64,000 bases of DNA from Marinifilum sp. N1E240 (GCF_009295825.1 NZ_WHKF01000001.1:833088-897087); one strand, 5' to 3'. Shown: positions 44,254 through 53,766, counted from the first letter of the stretch. The notes: generated by a model from the sequence alone, not told the origin. Program-made: numbers and translations.

Positions 44254-45021
44254 ATGATTCGAACTTTAATTATAGATGATGAGATGAAGAGTCAATCTAC
44301 TCTTCATAAACTTTTGGAAAGATACTGTGAAGGTATTGAGGTGATTGGTTTTGCAAATAACGTTAAAACAGGTGTTGAAGCAATAAATAATTTAAAGCCT
44401 AATCTGGTTTTTTTAGATATTTCTATGCCTGATGGAGATGGGTTTGAAGTATTGCAAAATGTGCAAGAACGTAACTTTGAAGTTGTTTTTACTACTGCAT
44501 TTAATGATTATGCCATAAAAGCTTTTCAATATTCGGCCATACATTATCTTTTAAAACCTATAAATTATATAGAATTGCAGGATGCTGTAAAAAGATATAA
44601 GGAAAATCATCAGGATATCGACTTAAATGAGAAAATTCAAGTGCTATATGATAGTTTAAATAACTTACATAAAAAGATAGTCCTTCCTACCTCAAATGGT
44701 TTGAAAATGGTTGAGCTTGATCAGATTATCTACTGTTGTGCTGACGGAAGTTATACCAATTTTTATTTAAAAGGTGAAGATGTTGTTATGGTTTCTAAAG
44801 CCCTTTCAAAGTTCGAAGAAATTTTACCCGCTGATAGTTTTTGTAGAATCCACAGTAAGTATCTAGTCAATTTAAATTACGTAAAACAATACGTTAAAGG
44901 GCGTGGTGGTAAAGTTTTACTAGCTAACGGTAAAGAATTAGATGTGTCGGAAGGGAAAAAAGCTGAATTTTTAAAGAATTTGAAGAATATTGCTCATTTT
45001 CTGCCAAATTCGAGTAAATAG
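44254..45021 (+). CDS. LytTR-family response regulator
   Basis: The start chosen is the ATG at 44254 (255 residues, MIRTLIIDDEMKSQ); a TTG at 44194 would place the start inside the preceding terminator. The receiver domain (about 1-118) has the acidic pair DDE and the phospho-acceptor Asp in LVFLDISMPDGDGF (near residue 53). The conserved Thr is in VFTTAFNDYAIKAF and the Lys in YLLKPINY. A LytTR DNA-binding domain fills the C-terminal part (KIVLPTSNGLKMVELDQIIYCCADGSYTNFYL; FCRIHSKYLVNLNYV). No histidine kinase gene is adjacent. Two palindromes follow its stop, before the STAND gene. Confidence 0.93.
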   Translation: MIRTLIIDDEMKSQSTLHKLLERYCEGIEVIGFANNVKTGVEAINNLKPNLVFLDISMPDGDGFEVLQNVQERNFEVVFTTAFNDYAIKAFQYSAIHYLLKPINYIELQDAVKRYKENHQDIDLNEKIQVLYDSLNNLHKKIVLPTSNGLKMVELDQIIYCCADGSYTNFYLKGEDVVMVSKALSKFEEILPADSFCRIHSKYLVNLNYVKQYVKGRGGKVLLANGKELDVSEGKKAEFLKNLKNIAHFLPNSSK

Positions 45022-45053
45022 AATTACGCAATTACAAACTCAAATTACGTAAT
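45022..45053. promoter_or_regulatory. Candidate tandem operator between the LytTR and STAND genes
   Basis: Two copies of AATTACG(C/T)AAT start at 45022 and 45043, 21 bp apart, about two helical turns on the same face. The second contains the perfect 10-bp palindrome ATTACGTAAT (45044-45053). The placement fits an operator for the next gene. That LytTR binds it is conjecture. Confidence 0.4.
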
Positions 45054-45073
45054 CGGAAATTGGTATGTTGAAA

Positions 45074-45104
45074 TAGGCAATTGGTGATTGAATTGCCTAA
45101 TTTT
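45074..45104 (+). terminator. Weak terminator-like hairpin after the LytTR gene
   Basis: A 9-bp stem (TAGGCAATT at 45074-45082 with AATTGCCTA at 45091-45099), an 8-nt loop and TTTTC. It could end the regulator transcript; alternatively it belongs to the operator region. Confidence 0.45.
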
Positions 45105-45149
45105 CTTGAGTAATTTCATGGTGTTTTTGACTATCAAAGCACCACTACA

Positions 45150-47699
45150 ATGATAGAAATAGTAAAAGAAGAGATTCTTAAAAAATTTGGAGGAGATTTA
45201 GTCTATACAAAAGATTGTAAATTTCTTGCCGATACAATATGTGAAGAAACAGGCAAACGAATTAGCACTACTACAATTCGACGATTGTTTGGTTTCCTAA
45301 AATCGAATACAATACCAGGAAAATACACTCTAAATATATTATCTGCTTACCTTGGTTATCAGAACTGGGAACATTTTAGCAGTGCTTTCGATGTAAAATC
45401 TCAAACGAATGAAAAGCCAAAAGAAAGTTGGAGTGAATTCTACGAGAAGGCATTTTCTTTTAGTAAGGAAACCTACAATATGATTGTTGGGCAATCGGGG
45501 ATTCCATTTAATGCGGTTGTAAACAGAGATGATTCGGAGGAGAGAATTCAGCGATTTTTAAATTCTTCAAATACAGCTTTAAGTTTTGTTGCATCAGGGG
45601 GATATGGAAAATCTACCATGTTGGCAAAATGGTTTGAAAAAAAATGGATTGAAGAAAACAGTAAAGACGTGGTTCTATTTTTGAATGCGTCAATGATGAT
45701 AAGTTTTCTAAATGCAGATTTTAAACTTGATTCCTGGATTCAAGATCAATTGAGATTTACCAAGAAAGATTCTTTAAAATATTTTCTAGATCACCCTGAA
45801 GATTGTGAAAGCAATATCATTTTTGTAATTGATGCTCTTGATGAAATTACGTATGATAATTTGAAGTTAGAGCGACTGTTTTTACAGTTGAAGCAATTCA
45901 TTTTGAATTATAAGGATTCAGGAAATGTAAAACTTATTATAACGTCTAGGAATTCAACTTGGGGAAAATTTGCAATGCCGTTCGTCGTTAGTGGTAACGA
46001 TCTAAAAAACTGTTGGTTCGATTTAAATAATGATCTTGAGAGAGTTAATGAGGCTAATTTGGGCGTTTTAAATCAAAGAGAAATACAGTATGTACTTGAT
46101 AAAACTATAAATCAACAATATTCTTTGGGCTTAAAAATAGAAGAGTTGTCATATACTCACAAACGAACAATTTCTAATCCTTTTTTCTTAGAGTTATTTG
46201 TTAAGTTGTATTCTCCCGAAAGAGGATATCAAAATGATGAAGGTCAGGAATTGATGCAGGAATATATCAAGAATAAGATTTTTTATGCACGCTATTCTGA
46301 AGAAAAGGTGGATATTCTTCATGGGATATTAGATTTAATACAGCATGGTAAAAATGGCACTGCAGCAAAAAAATGGGAATTAAGAGATCGATATCCTGTG
46401 CATTTGAAAACAGCAGGTAATTATTATCTGGCTTATCAGGAGTTGATTTCTTACGGAATTATATCTGAATATACATCAACAAATGAATTTAATAGTTACT
46501 GTAAGTATGTAAAAATTACCAATGAAGTGCTTTTTGAATCATTAATTGGTATCAGTTTAATTGAAGCAAATGGAGGTCTTAATTTTGAATTGATATGTAA
46601 GGTTGATGAGGAATACGAAGGATATGACTTAAAAAATAGATTAATCTCAAATCTTCTATCTTCTGAATTTTTCAATAAAGAGAAATTGGTTTTAGAAGAT
46701 TTATTAAGGCTAAGCGAGGATACATTATCAGATCCAATTGTTTTAGAAACGATTCTTAATTCTACATGCTTTATTGGTGATGATTTGGAAGAGTTTAAAG
46801 AGCAATTATCATCGAATAAGAGAATAAGTAAATTATTTTCTCGCTCATTTGGAAAAAAGTTTTCTTTAAATGAAAATAATACTCGATTGCTAAAAGTTGT
46901 TGCTGGCAATTCAGCAGATAAAGATTTAAGATTAAGATCATTAGGATTGATGTTGATTTCTTCGATTCATAACGGAGATACAATTAATGCTGATAAATAT
47001 TACGTTGATTTAACTTCAGAAGAGGCTGATTCTTCATGTACTGGATATACAATAGCCATAAGATTTGCAGGAATATTAATGTATAATTATTTTATTCAGA
47101 ATGATATTGAAGATCTTGAATTGTATAAGTTGTTTTATTACAGAGAAATGGCTTTTGTAAATTATGAACAAAGCGGATCTGTTGATGGAGAGTTTGAGAT
47201 GATTCTGTGCACTGCATTGATATATATGAAATCATATCATAAAGTTCTTCAGTTAGTAGATGATGCAGAACATTTATATTATAAAAATGCAGGAAAAAAA
47301 TGGTCTGTAAATTATCGTATTTTGCAATGCTTTAAGATTTTTGCACAACAGGCATTGGGAATTAAAATAGAATCAAATCAGGTGGAGTTTTTGCTTCAGA
47401 GTATGGCAGCAATTAAAACATCAGAAAACTACTATCTACAAATATATTACCACTCGGCTTTAAGTAAATATTATGCTGAAAACAATGATATTCTTAAAGT
47501 TGAAGAATTTTTTAACAGAGCTATTGAGTTGAGTGAGTATGCAAATTATCATTTGTGTACAACTGCTTTATATCGAAAAATGGCTCAGTTTTACAATAGT
47601 ATAGGTGAAAAAACCAGAGAAAGAATTTGTTTAGCAGAGGAAGAAAGAATTTTGAAAAACCATGTTTCTAATTATTCATTAGAAGCCCTATTAGTATAA
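45150..47699 (+). CDS. STAND-class (NACHT-like) NTPase with N-terminal HTH-like domain and helical-repeat C-terminus
   Basis: An 849-residue protein. Residues 1-80 form a helix-turn-helix-like domain (STTTIRRLFGFL, then TLNILSAYLGYQNWEHF) of a type I have seen in Bacteroidota regulators. A P-loop NTPase follows: Walker A ASGGYGKST (148-156), Walker B IIFVIDALDEI (223-233) with the NACHT-type DALDE, and sensor KLIITSRNS (261-269). The remaining 500 residues are helical and end in TPR-like repeats (YYHSALSKYYAENNDILKVEEFF and following). STAND proteins are ligand-triggered switches in signalling, regulation or phage defence. The effector here appears to be the HTH domain, suggesting transcriptional control. 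It has no signal peptide. Precise function is unknown. Confidence 0.75.
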   Translation: MIEIVKEEILKKFGGDLVYTKDCKFLADTICEETGKRISTTTIRRLFGFLKSNTIPGKYTLNILSAYLGYQNWEHFSSAFDVKSQTNEKPKESWSEFYEKAFSFSKETYNMIVGQSGIPFNAVVNRDDSEERIQRFLNSSNTALSFVASGGYGKSTMLAKWFEKKWIEENSKDVVLFLNASMMISFLNADFKLDSWIQDQLRFTKKDSLKYFLDHPEDCESNIIFVIDALDEITYDNLKLERLFLQLKQFILNYKDSGNVKLIITSRNSTWGKFAMPFVVSGNDLKNCWFDLNNDLERVNEANLGVLNQREIQYVLDKTINQQYSLGLKIEELSYTHKRTISNPFFLELFVKLYSPERGYQNDEGQELMQEYIKNKIFYARYSEEKVDILHGILDLIQHGKNGTAAKKWELRDRYPVHLKTAGNYYLAYQELISYGIISEYTSTNEFNSYCKYVKITNEVLFESLIGISLIEANGGLNFELICKVDEEYEGYDLKNRLISNLLSSEFFNKEKLVLEDLLRLSEDTLSDPIVLETILNSTCFIGDDLEEFKEQLSSNKRISKLFSRSFGKKFSLNENNTRLLKVVAGNSADKDLRLRSLGLMLISSIHNGDTINADKYYVDLTSEEADSSCTGYTIAIRFAGILMYNYFIQNDIEDLELYKLFYYREMAFVNYEQSGSVDGEFEMILCTALIYMKSYHKVLQLVDDAEHLYYKNAGKKWSVNYRILQCFKIFAQQALGIKIESNQVEFLLQSMAAIKTSENYYLQIYYHSALSKYYAENNDILKVEEFFNRAIELSEYANYHLCTTALYRKMAQFYNSIGEKTRERICLAEEERILKNHVSNYSLEALLV

Positions 47700-47726
47700 T
47701 TACTCTTCACAATTCACTTTTAATTT

Positions 47727-47762
47727 ATAAAGCTGTTTGCATTTGCGGGCAGCTTTATTTTA
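47727..47762 (+). terminator. Terminator after the STAND NTPase gene
   Basis: An 8-bp stem (TAAAGCTG at 47728-47735 with CAGCTTTA at 47750-47757), extended by G-U pairs, followed by TTTT. The remaining bases to 47955 hold a possible TATTTTTG -7 box at 47838-47845. Confidence 0.7.
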
Positions 47763-47955
47763 TTTATCATGTTCTTATTCTCTTGCAAAATTTTAACTTT
47801 ACATGTGGGAAGATATGCGAGCATAATCTTCAATATTTATTTTTGTATATAAATAGATTATATTACAGAAATAATAAGATTGTATATTACTGCGTTGATT
47901 ACATAGTGAAATATATTTCTCTAAACTTCTTTATTTAAAATATAGAATAAATAAC

Positions 47956-50900
47956 ATGAATATTACTAGGATAAACCTACCCTCAATATTTAAATTATTA
48001 GTATTTTTTTATCTGCTATTATGTGGATTGATGACTTTTTCGCAAGAAAAATACTCGGTAACAGGTAAAATAATCATAGAACATGGAACTCTAGAAAATA
48101 CAATTATTACGATCTATAAAAATGCGGAAAAAGCTGATGCAAAAATGATCGAAAATAGTGGGAAATTTAATTATGATTTAGAATTTGGGAATGATTATAT
48201 TTTTGAATTTTCTAAAGAAGGATTTGTTACTAAGAAGGTAAGTATTTCAACTTTTGTTCCTATTGAAGTGTTGAGTCGAGATAGTCAGTTTCCTCCATTT
48301 AAGTTTAAAATTTCACTCTTTCCAGCATATAAAGGTTTAGACCTTTCGATATTTGATCAACCAATGGGAATGATCATGTATGATAAAGAATTGGATGATT
48401 TTGATTACGATAGAGACTATGACTCTCAAATTAGAGATGCAATTAAAAGAGCAGAGGAGGAAGCAAGGAAGAGAGCAGCAGAACTTGAAGCTCAGAGATT
48501 GGCAAGAGAAAAGGCATATAAAGATGCAATTCAAAAGGGAGATATTAATTTCAGAGGAAAGAAATATGAAGAATCGAAATTAGCATACAATGAAGCTTTG
48601 GCAATAAAGTCAGAAGAAGCTTATCCTAAGGCTCAAATAGCTAAAATTGATGCATTACTGGCAGGAGAGCAGGCGAAAGCTGATGAAGCTGCACGCTTGG
48701 CAGCAGAGAAGAAAGCGATTGATGAAAAGTATGCAGCCATAATAGCTTTGGCAGATTCTCAATTTACTGCTGGAGATTATGCAACTTCTAAAATTAGTTA
48801 TACAGATGCTTTAGAAATAAAAGCGGAAGAAATTTATCCTAAATCACAAATTGCAAAGATTGATGAATTGTTAGTGGAACAACAAAGACAATCAGATGAA
48901 GCGGCTCGTTTGGCGGCAGAGAAGCAAGCTTTGGATGAAAAGTATACAGCTTTAATCACATCAGCAGATTCTCAGTTCGAGGCTAAAGATTATACCAATT
49001 CAAAATCAAACTATACGGAAGCATTGGTTTTAAAAGCTGAAGAAGTTTATCCAAAGTCGCAAATTGCAAAGATTGATGATTTGTTGGCAGAACAGCAAAG
49101 AAAAGCTGATGAAGCTGCTCGTTTGGTAGCAGAGAAGCAAGCTTTGGATGAAAAGTATGCAGCTTTAATCGCATCCGCAGATTCTCAGTTTGAGGCTAAA
49201 GATTATACAAATTCAAGATCAAATTATTCGGATGCTTCGGCATTAAAGACGGAAGAAGCTTATCCAAAGTCACAGATTTCAAAGATCGATGAATTGTTGA
49301 CAGAGCAGCAAAGACAAGCTGATGAAGCAGCACGTTTGGCATCAGAAAAGAAAGCGTTGGATGAAAAGTATACAGCTTTAATCGCATCAGCAGATTCTCA
49401 GTTCGAGGCTAAAGATTATACCAATTCAAAATCAAACTATACGGAAGCTCTGGCTTTAAAGGTTGAGGAAGTATATCCAAAGTCACAGATTTCAAAGATC
49501 GATGAATTGTTGACAGAGCAGCAAAGACAAGCTGATGAAGCAGCACGTTTGGCATCAGAAAAGAAAGCATTGGATGAAAAGTATACAGCTTTAATCGCAT
49601 CAGCAGATTCTCAGTTCGAGGCTAAAGATTATACCAATTCAAAATCAAACTATACGGAAGCTCTGGCTTTAAAGGCTGAGGAAGTATATCCAAAGTCACA
49701 AATTTCGAAAATTGATGAATTGTTGGCAGAACAGCAACGACAATCAGATGAAGCGGCTCGTTTGGCGGCAGAGAAGCAAGCTTTGGATGAAAAGTATACA
49801 GCTTTAATCGCATCAGCAGATTCTCAGTTCGAAGCTAAAGATTATACCAATTCAAAATCAAACTATACGGAAGCTCTGGCTTTAAAGGCTGAGGAAGTAT
49901 ATCCAAAGTCACAAATTTCGAAAATTGATGAATTGCTGGCAGAGCAACAACGAAAAGCTGATGAGGCTGATCGCTTGGCATCAGCTAAGAAAGCTTTGGA
50001 TGAAAAATATACAGTATTAATAGCCTCAGCAGATTCTCAGTTCGAAGCCAAAGATTATACCAATTCAAAATCAAACTATACAGAAGCATTGGCTTTAAAA
50101 GCTGAGGAAGTTTATCCAAAGTCGCAAATAGCAAAGATAAATGAACTGATATCAGAACAACAAAGACAAGCCGACGAAGCTTCTCGATTGGCTTCAGAGA
50201 AGCAAGCCTTAGATGAAAAGTATGCAACACTAATTGCTTCCGCAGATTCTCAGTTTCAAACTAAGGATTATACAAATTCAAGATCAAATTATATTGATGC
50301 TTTAGCATTAAAAGCAGAAGAGGTTTATCCGAAATCACAGATTGCGAAGATTGATGATTTGTTGGCAGAACAACAAAGACAAGCCGATGAAGCAGCACGT
50401 TTGGCAGCTGAAAAACAAGCCTTAGATGAAAAGTATGCAGATTTAATTGCTTCAGCAGATACTCAGTTCGAAGCCAAAGACTATACGATTTCAAAATCAA
50501 ATTATACTGATGCTTTGGCATTAAAGGCAGAAGAAACTTATCCAAAATCGCAGATTGCCAAGATTGATGCTTTGTTGGCAGACCAGCAAAAACAAGCGGA
50601 TGAAGCAGCACGTTTGGCAGCAGAAAAACAAGCTTTGGATGAAAAATATGTAGCATTAATTGCATCCGCTGATTCTCAGTTTGAGGCTAAAGATTATACC
50701 AATTCAAAATCAAACTATACAGAAGCATTGGCTTTAAAAGCTGAGGAAGTTTATCCAAAGTCGCAAATAGCGAAGATTGATAATTTGTTATCAGAACAAC
50801 AAAGACAGGCTGATGAAGCAGCACGTTTGGCATCAGAGAAGCAAGCTTTGGATGAAAAGCATGCAGCTTTGATTGCATCGGCAGATTCTCAATTCGAGGA

Positions 50901-52194
50901 AAAAAATTACACTAATGCTAAGGCTAAATATCGTGAAGCTTTAAGCTTGAAATCAAATGAATCTTACCCAAAATCACAAATTTCGAAAATTGATGAATTA
51001 CTAGGAGAGCTGCAAAGACAAGCTGATGAGAAAGCGAAATTATTGGCTGAACAAAAGGCAAATGATGCGAAATACTTATCATTAATTCAATCTGCAGATA
51101 AATTCTTTGAATCGGAGAGGTGGCAATCATCTGCACAGGATTATCGTGGAGCCTTGGAATTAAAACCTGAAGAAAGATATCCAAAAGGAAAACTAGAGGA
51201 GATTGATGAAATTCTTGCTGAAATTGAGAGAAAAAACAAGGAGAAGTTAACCCTTAAATATCAGTACGCAGAACTAATTAAAGAGGCTGATGAAAGGTTT
51301 ACTAGTGAAGAATATAATTTGGCGATTGGCAAGTATGAGGAAGCATTAAGTTTAAAACCAAAGGAGACTTATCCTACAAAGCAAATTAAGAGAATTGAAG
51401 TGATTTTGGAACGATTGGCACTTGCTGAAAGAAAACAAAAGGAATTGGACCAAAAGTATAGTGAGGAATTAGAAAAGGCAGAAGAATTTTTCAGTGATGA
51501 GAAATTTAGCGTTGCTCGTCATCATTACAAAGCTGCTCTTGAAATTAAGCCTAAAGAAGAATATCCAAAGGAGAAATTAGCAGAAATTAAGAAAAGGTTA
51601 GAGGCATTAAAAATATCGGAACAGGAAGCAATTGCTAATAATCCTACAAATTTTGAAAATAAGCTTTCGATTAAGAAAGAGCGGGAATATGCCAATATTA
51701 TTGCAAAAGGAGATGAATCATTTAAATCTAATCAGTATACAGTTGCTAAGGTGATGTACGAAAGAGCATTGAATTTATTTGAAAGAGAGTATCCTAAAAA
51801 GCAATTGAAGGAGATCAATAAACTGATTCGTGATGGGAAATATTCAATTCTTTCCGAAGAGTATCGAAAACTGATAGCACAAGGAGATAAGGAATTGGCT
51901 GCTGATCATTATTCTGTTGCTAAATTTTATTACAAAAAAGCAATACGATTGAATTCATTGGAGAAATATCCAAAAACTCAACTTGATAAGATTGATGAGT
52001 TGGTAAATTCAAAAAAGAATCAGAAGATAGACAAGGAGTACAATGATTTAATTGATAAAGCGGATGACGCCTTCGATAAAGGAAGTTTAACGGTAGCCAG
52101 GTTCTATTACCAAAAAGCATCAAAATTGAAGTCGAAAGAAAAATATCCAAAAGAAAAACTGAAAATGATTCAAACTAAGCAAAGCAAAAAGTAA
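47956..52194 (+). CDS. Giant exported repeat protein with 71-residue TPR/coiled-coil-like repeats
   Basis: A 1412-residue protein. It has a signal segment (LLVFFYLLLCGLMTFSQ), a carboxypeptidase-regulatory-like beta domain (about 30-110, YSVTGKIIIEHGTLEN), then an acidic linker. About 18 repeats run from residue 180 to the end. Repeats 1-12 are 71 residues (213 bp) each; roughly ten are nearly identical, with core EKYTALIASADSQF, then KDYTNSKSNYTEALALKAEE, YPKSQI(A/S)KIDELL and a charged helix EQQRQADEAARLA. The last six are divergent and of varied length. Each repeat looks like a TPR-style helix pair plus a connecting helix, giving a long periplasmic rod. Similar repeats occur in Bacteroidota envelope proteins. 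The gene 31 bp downstream is SpmA/B-like. The exact role is unknown. Confidence 0.85.
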   Translation: MNITRINLPSIFKLLVFFYLLLCGLMTFSQEKYSVTGKIIIEHGTLENTIITIYKNAEKADAKMIENSGKFNYDLEFGNDYIFEFSKEGFVTKKVSISTFVPIEVLSRDSQFPPFKFKISLFPAYKGLDLSIFDQPMGMIMYDKELDDFDYDRDYDSQIRDAIKRAEEEARKRAAELEAQRLAREKAYKDAIQKGDINFRGKKYEESKLAYNEALAIKSEEAYPKAQIAKIDALLAGEQAKADEAARLAAEKKAIDEKYAAIIALADSQFTAGDYATSKISYTDALEIKAEEIYPKSQIAKIDELLVEQQRQSDEAARLAAEKQALDEKYTALITSADSQFEAKDYTNSKSNYTEALVLKAEEVYPKSQIAKIDDLLAEQQRKADEAARLVAEKQALDEKYAALIASADSQFEAKDYTNSRSNYSDASALKTEEAYPKSQISKIDELLTEQQRQADEAARLASEKKALDEKYTALIASADSQFEAKDYTNSKSNYTEALALKVEEVYPKSQISKIDELLTEQQRQADEAARLASEKKALDEKYTALIASADSQFEAKDYTNSKSNYTEALALKAEEVYPKSQISKIDELLAEQQRQSDEAARLAAEKQALDEKYTALIASADSQFEAKDYTNSKSNYTEALALKAEEVYPKSQISKIDELLAEQQRKADEADRLASAKKALDEKYTVLIASADSQFEAKDYTNSKSNYTEALALKAEEVYPKSQIAKINELISEQQRQADEASRLASEKQALDEKYATLIASADSQFQTKDYTNSRSNYIDALALKAEEVYPKSQIAKIDDLLAEQQRQADEAARLAAEKQALDEKYADLIASADTQFEAKDYTISKSNYTDALALKAEETYPKSQIAKIDALLADQQKQADEAARLAAEKQALDEKYVALIASADSQFEAKDYTNSKSNYTEALALKAEEVYPKSQIAKIDNLLSEQQRQADEAARLASEKQALDEKHAALIASADSQFEEKNYTNAKAKYREALSLKSNESYPKSQISKIDELLGELQRQADEKAKLLAEQKANDAKYLSLIQSADKFFESERWQSSAQDYRGALELKPEERYPKGKLEEIDEILAEIERKNKEKLTLKYQYAELIKEADERFTSEEYNLAIGKYEEALSLKPKETYPTKQIKRIEVILERLALAERKQKELDQKYSEELEKAEEFFSDEKFSVARHHYKAALEIKPKEEYPKEKLAEIKKRLEALKISEQEAIANNPTNFENKLSIKKEREYANIIAKGDESFKSNQYTVAKVMYERALNLFEREYPKKQLKEINKLIRDGKYSILSEEYRKLIAQGDKELAADHYSVAKFYYKKAIRLNSLEKYPKTQLDKIDELVNSKKNQKIDKEYNDLIDKADDAFDKGSLTVARFYYQKASKLKSKEKYPKEKLKMIQTKQSKK
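48500..51050 (+). repeat. 213-bp tandem repeats inside the giant repeat gene
   Basis: About twelve direct repeats with a 213-bp period; several neighbours (for example those around 49380-50030) are almost identical at the DNA level. Shadow ORFs on the minus strand recur at the same 213-bp spacing (48983, 49196, 49409, 49622), confirming the period. Such identity invites unit gain or loss by recombination and errors in short-read assembly. Boundaries are approximate. Confidence 0.85.
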
Positions 52195-52225
52195 TTTTGC
52201 ATTATACATCCTATCAAAACACACT

Positions 52226-53458
52226 ATGGCTTTAAATTATCTGTTTATTTTCTTTTTCCTGATTGCTTTCGTAGTTGGATTAATCAAACTTATTTTCTGG
52301 GGAGACATGGATGTGTTTCCTGCCATGATTGATTCTACTTTTAACATGGCAAAAACGGGTTTTGACATTTCCCTTGGACTGACAGGTGTTTTGACGCTTT
52401 GGTTGGGTATCATGAAAATAGGAGAGAAGGGTGGAATTATAAAGGTGTTTTCCCGACTGATAGGACCATTTTTCAATAAGTTATTTCCTGAATTGCCAAA
52501 GGGACATCCGGCTCATGGATCAATAATGATGAACCTTGCTGCAAACATGCTTGGATTGGATAATGCAGCAACTCCGTTGGGTTTAAAAGCAATGAAAGAG
52601 ATGCATGAGGTAAACCCAACCAAAGACAGAGCTTCTAATGCTCAAATTATGTTTTTGGTGTTGAATACCTCGGGCTTGACAATTATTCCAATATCTATAA
52701 TGGTTTATCGAGCTCAATTAGGAGCGGTAAATCCATCTGATATCTTCATTCCTATCTTGTTGGCAACCTATTTTTCTACCATTGCAGGATTAATTAGTGT
52801 TTCTATTGTTCAGAAAATAAAACTATGGGATAAGGTGATATTAGCCTATTTAGGTGGATTAACTGCTTTTATTATTGCATTGATTGCCTATTTTTCAAGC
52901 CTGGAAAAGGAACAGATCACCACAATATCTAAGGTAGTAAGTAATGTCTTTTTGTTTTCCATTATTATATCATTCATTTTATTAGCGGTTCGTAAAAAAG
53001 TAAATGTCTATGAGAGTTTTATTGATGGAGCTAAAGAAGGATTTTCAATTGCAGTAAAGATTATACCTTACCTAATTGCAATATTGGTTGCCATTGGAGT
53101 ATTTAGAGCTTCGGGTACAATGGATTTATTGGTTGAAGGAATGAGACAGTTGTGTATTTTCCTTTCGGTAGATCCTGATTTTGTAGAAGCTTTGCCAACT
53201 GCGATGATGAAACCTTTAAGTGGAAGTGGTGCTCGTGGAATGATGGTGGATGCAATGCAGACACATGGAGCTGATAGTTTTGTTGGAAAATTGGCATCGA
53301 CATTACAAGGAGCTACAGATACTACCTTTTATATTATTGCAGTCTACTTTGGAGCTGTAGGCATTAAGAATACCAGGTATGCAGTTACATGTGGTCTAAT
53401 TGCTGATTTTTCAGGTATAATTGCTGCAATTGCAATTGCTTACCTTTTCTTTCATTAA
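52226..53458 (+). CDS. Fused SpmA/SpmB-like nucleoside-recognition membrane protein
   Basis: A 410-residue inner-membrane protein with about ten hydrophobic segments and two gate-type halves. The first (residues about 40-200) has GLTGVLTLWLGIMKIGEKGG and MMNLAANMLGLDNAATPLGLKAMKEM, matching spore maturation protein A. The second (about 270-410) has KIIPYLIAILVAIGVFRASG and TAMMKPLSGSGARGMMVDAM, matching spore maturation protein B. In a non-sporulating lineage the name is only historical; a small-molecule transport role is likely but unproven. A TAATTTTG box at 52192-52199 overlaps the stop of the giant repeat gene. Confidence 0.88.
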   Translation: MALNYLFIFFFLIAFVVGLIKLIFWGDMDVFPAMIDSTFNMAKTGFDISLGLTGVLTLWLGIMKIGEKGGIIKVFSRLIGPFFNKLFPELPKGHPAHGSIMMNLAANMLGLDNAATPLGLKAMKEMHEVNPTKDRASNAQIMFLVLNTSGLTIIPISIMVYRAQLGAVNPSDIFIPILLATYFSTIAGLISVSIVQKIKLWDKVILAYLGGLTAFIIALIAYFSSLEKEQITTISKVVSNVFLFSIIISFILLAVRKKVNVYESFIDGAKEGFSIAVKIIPYLIAILVAIGVFRASGTMDLLVEGMRQLCIFLSVDPDFVEALPTAMMKPLSGSGARGMMVDAMQTHGADSFVGKLASTLQGATDTTFYIIAVYFGAVGIKNTRYAVTCGLIADFSGIIAAIAIAYLFFH

Positions 53459-53472
53459 AGAAGGATTTGCCT

Positions 53473-53480
53473 TACATTTG
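53473..53480 (+). promoter_or_regulatory. Candidate -7 element for the S4 gene
   Basis: TACATTTG matches TAnnTTTG exactly and ends 20 nt before the ATG at 53501. There is no clear TTTG -33 element at the right distance, so support is partial. Confidence 0.35.
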
Positions 53481-53500
53481 TCATCCTTAAAATTACGGAT

Positions 53501-53707
53501 ATGATAAAGTTTAAAATTGAAACAGAATATATTGAGTTGATAAAATTGATTAAAGCAACTCATATCAGCGAAAGTGGTGCTCAGGCAAAACTATTTGTAG
53601 AAGATGGTATTGTTGTTCGAAATGGAGAAGTTGAAACCAGAAAAAGAGCAAAAATTCGTCCGGGAGATAAAATTGAAATTTTCGATGAGGTGATTATCGT
53701 AGAATAA
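53501..53707 (+). CDS. RNA-binding S4-domain protein (YbcJ/YaaA type)
   Basis: A 68-residue protein consisting of one S4 domain: YIELIKLIKATHISESGAQAKLFVEDGIVVRNGEVETRKRAKIRPGDKIEIFDEVIIVE. This matches the small RNA-binding proteins YbcJ and YaaA, thought to act in RNA or ribosome metabolism. It has no partner gene; it lies 42 bp after the SpmA/B-like gene and ends in a bidirectional terminator. Confidence 0.9.
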   Translation: MIKFKIETEYIELIKLIKATHISESGAQAKLFVEDGIVVRNGEVETRKRAKIRPGDKIEIFDEVIIVE

Positions 53708-53727
53708 CACACTTTAATAAAATAGAA

Positions 53728-53766
53728 AAAGCGCAAATACATTACTGTATTTGCGCTTTCTTTTTT
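53728..53766. terminator. Bidirectional terminator between the S4 and SRPBCC genes
   Basis: A perfect 13-bp stem (53728-53740 with 53747-53759) and a 6-nt loop, followed by a T-rich tail on the plus strand. The A-rich left flank gives a weaker tail on the minus strand. Confidence 0.88.

Noticed and set aside
48983-50878. Series of 63-134-residue minus-strand ORFs at 213-bp intervals
   Set aside because: They are antisense shadows of the highly repeated gene on the plus strand and repeat with its period.
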